This document shows, one piece after another, positions 49,185 through 57,382 of a stretch of DNA of 64,000 bases. Origin of the DNA: CAYPGJ01 sp050174775 (lineage in GTDB: Bacteria > Planctomycetota > Phycisphaerae > Phycisphaerales > UBA1924); contig JBFXJP010000002.1 of the NCBI GenBank assembly GCA_050174775.1, positions 248,001 through 312,000 on the forward strand, in the 5' to 3' direction. Numbering within the stretch: position 1 is the stretch's first letter; every line of letters starts with the position of its first letter. The notes beneath the pieces are model-generated. The model ran no database searches. It worked only from the letters and a program-made list of their open reading frames with translations, and had not been told where the DNA came from. The translations under genes were made by a program, and so were the position numbers.

Positions 49185-51062
49185 ATGCAGACGCATTGGT
49201 TTCGGCGCCGTGCTTCGCGCGGCATTCTTCGTTCGTTCCTTGTCTTTGCCGCGGCGTCTGCGAGCCTGCTCGGCGGCGCTGTGTCGAGCTACGCCCGCGC
49301 GGCGGATGACGCGGCGTTCCCGCGGGCGACCGCGGAGAGTCAGGGGCTCTCTGGTGAGGCGTTGTCCGAGTTGTCCAATGTGGTCCGGGAGCTGGTCGAG
49401 CGCGACGCGATCGTGGGCGGCGAGCTGCTCGTCATCAAGAACCGGCGCGTCGTGCTGCACGATGTGTACGGGCTGACGGATCGGGAGACGAAGACGGCGT
49501 GGGCGCCCAACACCATCTGCAACATCCGGTCGATGACCAAGACGTTCACGGGCGCCGCGGCGCAGCTGCTCATCGATCGTGGCCGGCTCGCGCTCGAGGA
49601 CCGGGTCTCGAAGCATCTTCCCGCGTTCGATACGGACGCGGCGCGCGAGATCACGATCGATCAGCTGATGACGCACCGCTCCGGTCTGCCCCTCTCCGTC
49701 TTGCTCACGCGCGAGGACATGACGAAGTACGGCTCGCTGCAGGAACAGTGCGCGGCGGTGGGGGAGAGGGGGCCTGAGTTCGAGCCGGGCAGCAAGTTTT
49801 GGTACAGCGACGCGGGCTCGGACACGCTGGCCGCGGTGGTCGAGAAGGTGTCCGGCACGACGATCGATGAGTTCTGGCGAACGGAGCTCTTCGAGCCGCT
49901 GGGCATGCGCGACACGTTTGTCGCGCTGGACACGGAGGATGAGCGGTTTGCGCGGATCGCGCCGCTGTACGCGGGGCGGGTCGGTGCGTGGCAGCGTCTA
50001 TGGACGCCGGCGGAAGGGCCGTTCTATCCGTTCGCGTGGGGCTCCCAGACGGCGTACGGGACTGCCCAGGACTACGCGAAGTTTCTTGCGATGTGGATGG
50101 ACAGGGGCAAGATCGGGGAGAGGACTATTCTCTCGCGCGAGGCCGTGGAGCGGACGCTCGAGCCGATGACGCCGATGCGCATGCTGGGCTCGGACGCTCG
50201 ATTCCCCACGGACTTCTCCGGGCTCGAGGTGTGGTACGGGCGGATGTCGGTGCTGCATGTTTCGAAGGAGTCACCTGATACTGCCGCGCCGGAGATCATC
50301 GGTCATAGCGGTTCGGACGGCACGATCGCGTGGGCGTGGCCCGACCGCGACCTGATGATCCTCCTGTTCACGCAGTCGCGCGGCGGCACGGCCACGCTGC
50401 GGCTCGAGGACGCCATTGACCGGCTCCTCCTGCATCCGGAGCGTGCCGCTTCATCCGAGGAGGTTCCCGAGCGATTCAGGCCGATGATCGGCACGTACGT
50501 GGCCAACTTTGCGACGTACCGGAACGAGGAGTTCCGCGTCCTGATGAAGAACGGCGGGCTCGCGCTCGACATACCGAGCCAGATGGTGTTCGAGCTGATC
50601 GAGCCCGGGGCTGATGAGGTCGAGAAGCGTTGGAAGTTCGCGATCGCCCCCGACGCCGTGAACGTCACGTTCGAGCAGCAGGAGGACGGTGTCTTTGATC
50701 TGCTGAAGGTGCACCAGTCTGGAGCCACGTTCAATGTGCCGCGGAAGGGCACACGACTGGCTGAGGAAGCCGCGAAATTGGCGACGGTCGACCCTGAGAA
50801 GGTGAAACTGCTGCTGGGGGCGTACTTTCACCCGGAAGCGAACGCGAACGTCACGGTGCTGCTGGAGGACGACGTGCTGTGTTTGCGGGCGCCGCAGGGC
50901 GTGACGTTCCACTTCGTGCCGCCGGAGGACGGGGTGTCGTGGACGCTGAAGGAGGCGCCGGGCCTGACGCTGACGTTCGAGTTCGACGAGCAGGGCCGGG
51001 TGGTGTCGATGACGCGCCACGTGGGTGAGGCGAAGCTGGTGATGGAGCGGCAGCGGGAGTAG
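49185..51062 (+). CDS. Secreted serine hydrolase, class C beta-lactamase family
   Basis: The protein has 625 residues from ATG 49185. The N-terminal 40 residues form a signal peptide with a basic start (MQTHWFRRRASRGILR). The beta-lactamase-like domain covers about 45-420. SMTK near 117-120 holds the catalytic Ser-x-x-Lys, YSDAGS near 207 is the YxN-type motif, and HSGSDG near 370 is the third. About 200 more residues follow, including repeats resembling a beta-barrel/lipocalin-like tail (GTYVANFATYRNEEFRVLM, then GAYFHPEANANVTVLLEDD). It is likely an esterase or peptidase in the cell envelope. Confidence 0.88.
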   Translation: MQTHWFRRRASRGILRSFLVFAAASASLLGGAVSSYARAADDAAFPRATAESQGLSGEALSELSNVVRELVERDAIVGGELLVIKNRRVVLHDVYGLTDRETKTAWAPNTICNIRSMTKTFTGAAAQLLIDRGRLALEDRVSKHLPAFDTDAAREITIDQLMTHRSGLPLSVLLTREDMTKYGSLQEQCAAVGERGPEFEPGSKFWYSDAGSDTLAAVVEKVSGTTIDEFWRTELFEPLGMRDTFVALDTEDERFARIAPLYAGRVGAWQRLWTPAEGPFYPFAWGSQTAYGTAQDYAKFLAMWMDRGKIGERTILSREAVERTLEPMTPMRMLGSDARFPTDFSGLEVWYGRMSVLHVSKESPDTAAPEIIGHSGSDGTIAWAWPDRDLMILLFTQSRGGTATLRLEDAIDRLLLHPERAASSEEVPERFRPMIGTYVANFATYRNEEFRVLMKNGGLALDIPSQMVFELIEPGADEVEKRWKFAIAPDAVNVTFEQQEDGVFDLLKVHQSGATFNVPRKGTRLAEEAAKLATVDPEKVKLLLGAYFHPEANANVTVLLEDDVLCLRAPQGVTFHFVPPEDGVSWTLKEAPGLTLTFEFDEQGRVVSMTRHVGEAKLVMERQRE

Positions 51063-51189
51063 GACGAGGTGTATCGCGCTCAAGAAGAAGCTCTCGCCGG
51101 AGCATTTGGGTGACCCATCGCATGGAGTTGCGAGCAGAATTCTCCGAGGATCTGGTTCACGGCGAGCGACGATAACGATGCTCTCGGCG

Positions 51190-51657
51190 TCACGATCCGA
51201 TGGCGTGGAAATACACCGTGCCGGTCGTTCGATCTATTACTAGGTACTTCCAGCCATAGTCTCCCCACCCGATCGGTGAAATCTCTGAACCGGACTGGCT
51301 CCATTCGTAGCACTCTTTCTCGGCGATGCTGCTGGGATGCCATGTTGGCTTGTAGCGCCAAGCGTTCCGTGGCCGCTCGAAGCGATGCGCAATCTCTTCC
51401 CATGACGTCGGGGAATAGTCTCGACTGATGATCCTATCGATGTCAGCATCACTCGCGCAGAAGCGAAGATGAACCGAGTGGCCCTGCCAAACGTAGCCGT
51501 CACCTTGCAGCTCGGAGACATTTCTCGACGGGATCGCCGAAACCAGGGCGGAGAAGAGGTGTTGCGCTCGTTCCGCAGCGCGTCGAGGTGCGGTATAGAC
51601 CCAACTAGCGGCGAGCACGACAAGAAGCGTGATACAAATCCAAGCAAGGCGTTTCAT
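51190..51657 (-). CDS. Small membrane-anchored protein
   Basis: The protein has 155 residues. An N-terminal hydrophobic segment (LAWICITLLVVLAASWVYT) is a signal anchor. The remainder has two Cys (RFCASDAD, KECYEW) and ends GWGDYGWKYLVIDRTTGTVYFHAIGS. It resembles uncharacterised planctomycete envelope proteins. GC is lower than in neighbours. No function is known. Confidence 0.65.
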   Translation of the reverse strand: MKRLAWICITLLVVLAASWVYTAPRRAAERAQHLFSALVSAIPSRNVSELQGDGYVWQGHSVHLRFCASDADIDRIISRDYSPTSWEEIAHRFERPRNAWRYKPTWHPSSIAEKECYEWSQSGSEISPIGWGDYGWKYLVIDRTTGTVYFHAIGS

Positions 51658-51771
51658 CGATGACCTCCGAGCTCAGTCCAAACATCGATGGCAGTTGCGA
51701 TTGATATATGTCCTTGCTCGAGGCGTTGTTCTTGAACAACCTTGCCGTTTCTCCCGTGCACCTGCAACGTG

Positions 51772-52314
51772 TCAGTCCGTATCCGTATAACCGCCCAGTT
51801 TGCCGCAGTTGCGACACCGGAAGGCGTATGCCGTTGGGCCGTGTTCGGTGCTCAACGCCTCAAGGAATTCGTTCCACGTCTCGTCGGATTCGATACCGGT
51901 GTTCGCGCGGATCGCGTCCAGGAAATCCTCGCCGAGCGATATCGCTTGCTCATGTCCCGCCCAGCCGTGAAACTCCGCGGCGTCGCAGTGCGTCCACCAC
52001 TGTTCCTGCTGCCAGCCAGTGAATCCGGGGGTTCGCTTCGTGATTTCGTCGACGACATCCTCGGAGACCTCGTCCCATTGCCCGCCACCGCCGACGCCAT
52101 CGTCGTCGGCAAATGTCGCGTCGAGCCGCTTGCTGGCCGAGCCGTCCGCGATGCACCAGGGGCAGTTGCAATCTTCATAATCTTCCACGGCAAACACAGG
52201 GCCCGTGTACACGTAGCCTCTCGCTTCGCCGCAACAGACGCATTCCGCCTCCGAGGGCTGGATCATGCCGGCGGCTAGTGGATCGGGGTGATACCGGAAC
52301 TGCGGGAGGTTCAC
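51772..52314 (-). CDS. CbrC family protein
   Basis: The product has about 180 residues from GTG 52314; the frame stays open to 52410. LPQFRYHPDPLAAGMIQPSEAECVCCGEARGYVYTGPVFAVEDYEDCNCPWCIADG is the CbrC signature, with CVCC and CNCPWC cysteine pairs that likely bind zinc. RCRNCGKLGGYTD closes the protein. CbrC was described in E. coli as a colicin E2 tolerance protein under CreBC. Its molecular action is unknown. It appears to stand alone. Confidence 0.85.
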   Translation of the reverse strand: MNLPQFRYHPDPLAAGMIQPSEAECVCCGEARGYVYTGPVFAVEDYEDCNCPWCIADGSASKRLDATFADDDGVGGGGQWDEVSEDVVDEITKRTPGFTGWQQEQWWTHCDAAEFHGWAGHEQAISLGEDFLDAIRANTGIESDETWNEFLEALSTEHGPTAYAFRCRNCGKLGGYTDTD

Positions 52315-52396
52315 GCGCTGGCACCTTTCATCATTCGCTTTCTGGATGCGCAGCACAGCATATCCAGGGCTACGGGAGCGGCTGGCGGGGGGGACG

Positions 52397-52402
52397 TAGA
52401 AT
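52397..52402 (+). promoter_or_regulatory. -10 element of the alcohol dehydrogenase promoter
   Basis: TAGAAT lies 28 bases before the ATG at 52430, after a G-rich run. It resembles the TAGACT boxes elsewhere in the window. The RBS is tggag at 52419-52423. Confidence 0.45.
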
Positions 52403-52429
52403 CGTCGCACTATTCACCTGGAGTTCATC

Positions 52430-53476
52430 ATGTCCACGAAAGCCTTTGCTGCCACGTCCGCCATCGACCCGCTCGGCCCGCACGCCATCGAGCGTCGCGA
52501 GCCTCAGGCGCGGGACGTCGAGATCGACATCCTGTTCTGCGGGGTGTGCCACTCCGATCTGCACTTTGCGCGGAATGAGTGGGGGATGACGCAGTACCCT
52601 GTGGTGCCGGGGCACGAGATCCTGGGGCGTGTGACACGGGTGGGGAAGGACGTGAAGAAGTTCAAGGCGGGCGATCTCGCGGCCGTGGGCTGCCTGGTGG
52701 ATTCCTGTCGCACGTGCACGTCGTGCCAGGAGGGATTGGAGCAGTTCTGCCTGAACGGGCCGGTGTTCACGTACAACGGGCCGGACAAATACTCGGGGGG
52801 CATGACCTACGGCGGGTATTCGGAGCGCATCGTCACGGACGAGGCGTTCGTGCTGAAAGTGCCGGCGAACCTGGACCCGGCGGGGGCAGCGCCGCTGCTC
52901 TGCGCAGGGATCACGACATACTCGCCCTTGCGTCACTGGGGCGCGGGGAAGGGGAAGAAGGTGGGCGTCGTCGGGCTGGGCGGGCTGGGTCATATGGGGG
53001 TGAAGTTTGCGCACGCGTTCGGCGCCCACACCGTGCTGTTCACGACGTCGGAGAGCAAGGTGGCTGATGGGAAGCGCCTTGGCGCGGACGAGGTGATCAT
53101 CTCGCGCCATGCCGAAGACATGGCCAAGCACGCGGGCTCGTTCGACATGATCCTGGACACCGTCTCCGCGGACCACGATGTGAACGCGTTGCTGGGGATG
53201 CTGAAGCTGGATGGGACGATGGTGATGGTGGGGGCGCCCCCGGCGCCGCAGGGCGTGAGCGTGATGAGCCTGCTCTTCCCGCGCAAGCAGCTCGCGGGCT
53301 CGTTGATCGGGGGCATCCCGGAGACGCAGGAGATGCTGGATTTCTGCGGGAAGCACAACGTCGTGTGCGACGTCGAGGTGATCCGCATGCAGCAGATCAA
53401 CGAGGCCTATGAGCGGATGCTCAAGAGCGACGTGAAGTACCGCTTCGTGATCGACATGGGCTCGCTGAAGGGCTGA
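52430..53476 (+). CDS. Zinc-dependent alcohol dehydrogenase, YahK/CAD type
   Basis: The protein has 348 residues. CGVCHSDLHFARNEWG (about 36-51) holds the catalytic zinc Cys, and GHEILGRVTRVG contains the GHE motif. SCRTCTSCQEGLEQFC (about 89-104) is the structural zinc site. GLGGLGHMGVKFAHAFGAH (about 183-201) is the nucleotide-binding glycine motif. This order matches NADP-dependent aldehyde reductases such as YahK and cinnamyl alcohol dehydrogenases. It reduces aldehydes to alcohols in the cytoplasm. Confidence 0.93.
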   Translation: MSTKAFAATSAIDPLGPHAIERREPQARDVEIDILFCGVCHSDLHFARNEWGMTQYPVVPGHEILGRVTRVGKDVKKFKAGDLAAVGCLVDSCRTCTSCQEGLEQFCLNGPVFTYNGPDKYSGGMTYGGYSERIVTDEAFVLKVPANLDPAGAAPLLCAGITTYSPLRHWGAGKGKKVGVVGLGGLGHMGVKFAHAFGAHTVLFTTSESKVADGKRLGADEVIISRHAEDMAKHAGSFDMILDTVSADHDVNALLGMLKLDGTMVMVGAPPAPQGVSVMSLLFPRKQLAGSLIGGIPETQEMLDFCGKHNVVCDVEVIRMQQINEAYERMLKSDVKYRFVIDMGSLKG

Positions 53477-53482
53477 GGCGCT

Positions 53483-54487
53483 TCAGACGCGCACGCCCTC
53501 GACGACGCTGACGGGGGACGCTGTGGGCACGACGCGCGTGACGCGGAGACCCGCGGCGCTGTAGAGGCGCTCGTAGTCTGCGCGGGTGCGTTCACGCCCG
53601 CCCGGGATGGCGAGCATGATGAGATCGAACATCTTGGATGGGTGGGGCTCGTTGCCGGGGGGGATGACGCTCTCGACGACGAGCACCTTGCCGTCCGGGC
53701 GCATCGCGTCACGGCACCGCCGCAGGATGCCGATGGACTGCTCATCGTTCCAGTCGTGGATGATGTGGCGCATGACGTAGCAGTCGGCGCCTTCGGGCAC
53801 GCGCTCGAAGAAGCTTCCGCCCTCTCCTTTGGCGCGATCGGCGAGGCCGGCCGCGGCGATGCGGGCGCTGGCCTGCTCGGCGACGTGATCGAGGTCGAAC
53901 ACGATGCCGCGAGGGCGCGGGTTGCGGCTGAGGATTTCGAGGAGCACGGCGCCGCTGGCGCCGCCGACGTCGACGATGGTCTCGAAGCCGGAGAAGTCGT
54001 AGGCGTCGATCATCGGTCCCGTTTCGGGGCCGTGGACGCCGGTCATGGCGGAGTCGAAGACATGGGCCTTTTCGGGATGGGCCGCGAGGTAGCGGAAGAG
54101 CGGGGCGCCGTGGACGTGCTCGAAGGCGCAATGGCCGGTCCGGACGGAGTGGATGAGCTCGTTCCACGCCGAGGCACAGTCTCCCGCGAGCATGCGGGCG
54201 AAATCGCGCACACGAGTGGGGGAGTCGCTCCGGAGGCATTCCCCGAGCGGGGTGAGGGCAAAGCGGCCCGACTCATCCTCGACGAAGACGCCTTCGCCGC
54301 AGAGATAGCGGAGCAGGCGGCGCAAGGAGTCGGCGTGCGCGTCGCAGCGGCGCGCGAGGTCCTCGGCGGTGGCGGGTCCGCAGGCGAGGTGATCGGCGAT
54401 AGCGAGTTCCGCAGCGACGCGGACGGCCTGTGTGCCGATCATGCCCGTGATCATCTGAAGAAGACGTGTGGTGTCGGTGGTTGCCAT
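53483..54487 (-). CDS. SAM-dependent O-methyltransferase
   Basis: The protein has 334 residues from the ATG at 54487; the frame extends further but lacks an RBS. The N-terminal dimerisation/winged-helix part is TTRLLQMITGMIGTQAVRVAAELAIADHL. The catalytic domain has VDVGGASGAVLLEIL (about 173-187, AdoMet loop) and VMRHIIHDWNDEQSIGILRRCRDAM (catalytic His of plant-type O-methyltransferases). It probably acts on a small hydroxylated compound; the substrate is unknown. It ends seven bases from the dehydrogenase and faces it. Confidence 0.85.
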   Translation of the reverse strand: MATTDTTRLLQMITGMIGTQAVRVAAELAIADHLACGPATAEDLARRCDAHADSLRRLLRYLCGEGVFVEDESGRFALTPLGECLRSDSPTRVRDFARMLAGDCASAWNELIHSVRTGHCAFEHVHGAPLFRYLAAHPEKAHVFDSAMTGVHGPETGPMIDAYDFSGFETIVDVGGASGAVLLEILSRNPRPRGIVFDLDHVAEQASARIAAAGLADRAKGEGGSFFERVPEGADCYVMRHIIHDWNDEQSIGILRRCRDAMRPDGKVLVVESVIPPGNEPHPSKMFDLIMLAIPGGRERTRADYERLYSAAGLRVTRVVPTASPVSVVEGVRV

Positions 54488-54615
54488 GCGGCGTGGTCCT
54501 GTGTGGTCTGAATCAGGGGCTCCGGAGTGGGGGGGCATGGTAGTGACCTTTGGGACGCCGGGCGTCAGGGGCAGCACGGTGTCCCACACGCGGCGCGGTC
54601 GGGGTGGCTGGGCCG

Positions 54616-54647
54616 TAGACTCGCCCGATCGGCAAGGCCGAGGAGGT
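54616..54647 (+). promoter_or_regulatory. -10 box and strong RBS of ppc
   Basis: TAGACT at 54616-54621 matches the tRNA-Asn -10 box. AGGAGGT at 54641-54647 lies four bases before the ATG at 54652 and is the best RBS among the host genes. No -35 is evident. Confidence 0.55.
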
Positions 54648-54651
54648 TTGT

Positions 54652-57315
54652 ATGGATTCACCGCTGGCCCGCGACATCGGATGGCTGAACGCACGCCTGG
54701 ATGAGGTGGACACGCCCGAGACCCGGGGCCTGGTCGATCGGGTGCGTGACATGGCCCGATCGATGCTCGGTTCGTCGCGTGTCGCAGAGGGGCTGGGGCG
54801 GCTGAGAGAGACCGAGATCCACGCGGCCCTCAAGAGCCTGACGATCCGCTTCCACCTGCGCAACAAGGCCGAGCAGGTGCAGATCGCGCGGATCAACCGG
54901 GAGCGGGAGCGCGCGGCGAGTGACAAGCAGCCGAGGCCGGAGTCCATCGGAGAGGCGGTGGGGTTGCTCAGCGGTGAGGGAGCGTCGCTGCAGCACGTTC
55001 TGCAGACGCTCGAGCGGCTGGATGTTCGACCGACGCTGACGGCGCATCCCACGGAGTCACGCCGGAGGAGCGTCATCCAGAAGCAGGCGCGCATTGCGGA
55101 CGCGCTGACACGGCTCGGGCGTGAGGACCTCACGGCGGTCGAGCGCGCGCGGCTGGAGAGCGCCGTGCGTCAGACGCTCGCGCTGCTGCTCGTGACCGAT
55201 GAGGTCCGTGCGCAGCGGCTCGAGGTGATCGATGAGGTGCGCAACGGGATCAGTTTCCTGGCCGGTGCGATCTGGGAGGCCGTGCCGGGGTTGTATCGCG
55301 ATCTGCACGAGAGCATCGAGCGGCGGTACGGCGAGCGGGTCGAGCTGCCGATCGTGCTGCGGTATCGCTCGTGGATCGGGGGAGATCGGGACGGCAACCC
55401 GAACGTGACGGGCGAGCTGACGCGCGCGGCGTTCGCGGAGATGCGCGCCTCGGCCGTGCGACGCCATGCCGAGGCGCTCGAGGCGCTCCGGATGGACCTG
55501 AGCGTGTCGGATCGGCGCGCGACGATCGATGCCGCGTTGCGGGAGTCGGTGCGGAAAGAGGAAGAGCAACGACCGCTCGATGCGGAGCAGCGCCGCCATC
55601 TCACGCACGAGCCGCTGCGGATGAAGATCAGGCACATGCAGCGCCGGCTCGGAGAGGCGGGGTACACGAGCGCGATGTTCGTGGAGGACCTTCGTGTGCT
55701 GCAGCGGGCGCTGCGCGCCGCGGGTCTGGAGGAGGTGGCGGACCGGGGCCCGCTGGCGGACGCGATCCTCCGTGCGAGGACGTTCGGGTTCCATCTCGCG
55801 GCGTTGGACGTGCGGCAGCACAGCCGAGTGCACGAGGAAGTGGTGGGGGAGTTGCTGCGGCTCGCGGGGGTGTGCGAGGACTACGGCGCGCTGAGCGAGG
55901 AGGAGCGCGTGAAGGCGCTGCGGCGCGAGCTGGCCACGGCGCGCCCGCTCGCGGCGCACGGGGCGGCGCTGACGCCTCAGACGCGGGAGCTGCTCGACAC
56001 CCTCGAGGCGCTGCGCGAGCAGGCGTCGGGCGAGCCGGAGTCGGTGGGGTCGTACATCGTGAGCATGGCGCACGATGTGAGCGACGTGCTGGAGGTGCTC
56101 GTGCTGCTGCGCGAGGGGGGGCTGTGGACCATCGAGGGCGGGGTTGTGCGGTGCCCGATCGACGTTGCGCCGCTGTTCGAGACGGTTGACGACCTCCAGG
56201 GCGCCGCGCGGGTAATGGTGGCGCTGTTCGGAGAGCCCGCGTACGCCGCGCACCTGGAGGCGCGCGGGGGATTCCAGGAGATCATGCTGGGGTACTCGGA
56301 CAGCAATAAGGATGGTGGGTACTGGGCGGCGAACTGGCGCCTGCATGCTGCGCAAGGGGAGCTGGCGCGTGTGTGTGCGGAAGCCGGGGTGACGTTCCGG
56401 TTCTTCCACGGGCGGGGCGGCACGGTGGCGCGTGGGGGCGGACGGGCGCATCGCGCGATCCTGGCGAGCCCTGGCGCGTGCCGCAACGGGCAGATCCGCT
56501 TCACCGAGCAGGGAGAGGTGATCTCCTTCCGCTACGCGATGCCTGCGCTGGCGCACCGCCATCTTGAGCAGATCGTGAACGCGATGATGTTGGCCACGGG
56601 CGGCAAGGAGCGAGCAGACGCCGGCGCGGGCGTGTCCCCGGAGATGATGGACGGGCTGGCGGAGCGATCCCGTGGGGCGTACCGCTCGCTCATCGATGAC
56701 GAGGCGTTCTGGGGCTGGTTCGTCGACCGCTCGCCCGTGCTGCACATCGGTGAGTTGCCCATCGCTTCCAGGCCGGTGATGCGGTCCGGGCGCGAGGTGT
56801 GCTTCGAGAACCTGCGGGCCATCCCGTGGGTCTTCGCGTGGACGCAGATGCGATACAACGCGCCGGGGTGGTACGGCATCGGCTCGACGTTCGAGGAGAT
56901 CGTGTCGGGTGATCTCGCACGACTGGACGCGTGCCGCGGTGCGTACCGCGGGGGGGGGCACTTCCGGGCGTTTGTGGACAACGCGCAGCAGGAGATGGCG
57001 CGGGCGAGGCTTCCCGTGGCGCTCTGGTACGCCGGTGAGGCGGGTAAAGCGATCCATGCGCGGCTGAGCGAGGAATTTGCGAGTGCCGAGCGGGCGGTGC
57101 TGGCTATCACCGGTCAGGCCGCGCTCCTCGACAACAACGTGGTGATCCAGCGTTCGATCCGGGAACGTAACCCGGACACGGACGCGATCAACGCGCTGCA
57201 GGTGGAGCTGCTGCGCCGCTGGCGAGACGCGGACGATGCCGCACGAAAGTCGTTGCGTCCGCTGATCCTGCTCAGCGTCAACGCGCTCGCGGCGGCGATG
57301 CAGAGCACCGGTTGA
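54652..57315 (+). CDS. ppc: Phosphoenolpyruvate carboxylase
   Basis: The protein has 887 residues, normal for bacterial PEPC. Conserved motifs in order are LTAHPTESRRRSV (about 127-139, catalytic His), WIGGDRDGNPNVT (about 241-253), MLGYSDSNKDGGYWAANW (about 544-561) and FFHGRGGTVARGGG (about 584-597, substrate-binding loop). It makes oxaloacetate from PEP and bicarbonate to refill the TCA cycle. It is transcribed alone, divergent from the methyltransferase. Confidence 0.97.
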   Translation: MDSPLARDIGWLNARLDEVDTPETRGLVDRVRDMARSMLGSSRVAEGLGRLRETEIHAALKSLTIRFHLRNKAEQVQIARINRERERAASDKQPRPESIGEAVGLLSGEGASLQHVLQTLERLDVRPTLTAHPTESRRRSVIQKQARIADALTRLGREDLTAVERARLESAVRQTLALLLVTDEVRAQRLEVIDEVRNGISFLAGAIWEAVPGLYRDLHESIERRYGERVELPIVLRYRSWIGGDRDGNPNVTGELTRAAFAEMRASAVRRHAEALEALRMDLSVSDRRATIDAALRESVRKEEEQRPLDAEQRRHLTHEPLRMKIRHMQRRLGEAGYTSAMFVEDLRVLQRALRAAGLEEVADRGPLADAILRARTFGFHLAALDVRQHSRVHEEVVGELLRLAGVCEDYGALSEEERVKALRRELATARPLAAHGAALTPQTRELLDTLEALREQASGEPESVGSYIVSMAHDVSDVLEVLVLLREGGLWTIEGGVVRCPIDVAPLFETVDDLQGAARVMVALFGEPAYAAHLEARGGFQEIMLGYSDSNKDGGYWAANWRLHAAQGELARVCAEAGVTFRFFHGRGGTVARGGGRAHRAILASPGACRNGQIRFTEQGEVISFRYAMPALAHRHLEQIVNAMMLATGGKERADAGAGVSPEMMDGLAERSRGAYRSLIDDEAFWGWFVDRSPVLHIGELPIASRPVMRSGREVCFENLRAIPWVFAWTQMRYNAPGWYGIGSTFEEIVSGDLARLDACRGAYRGGGHFRAFVDNAQQEMARARLPVALWYAGEAGKAIHARLSEEFASAERAVLAITGQAALLDNNVVIQRSIRERNPDTDAINALQVELLRRWRDADDAARKSLRPLILLSVNALAAAMQSTG

Positions 57316-57382
57316 GCCCGTGAGCGGCGGGATTACACCTCCGGCCCGCCTCCTTCCGGGAGCGTGCCGGTATCTTGTCGTC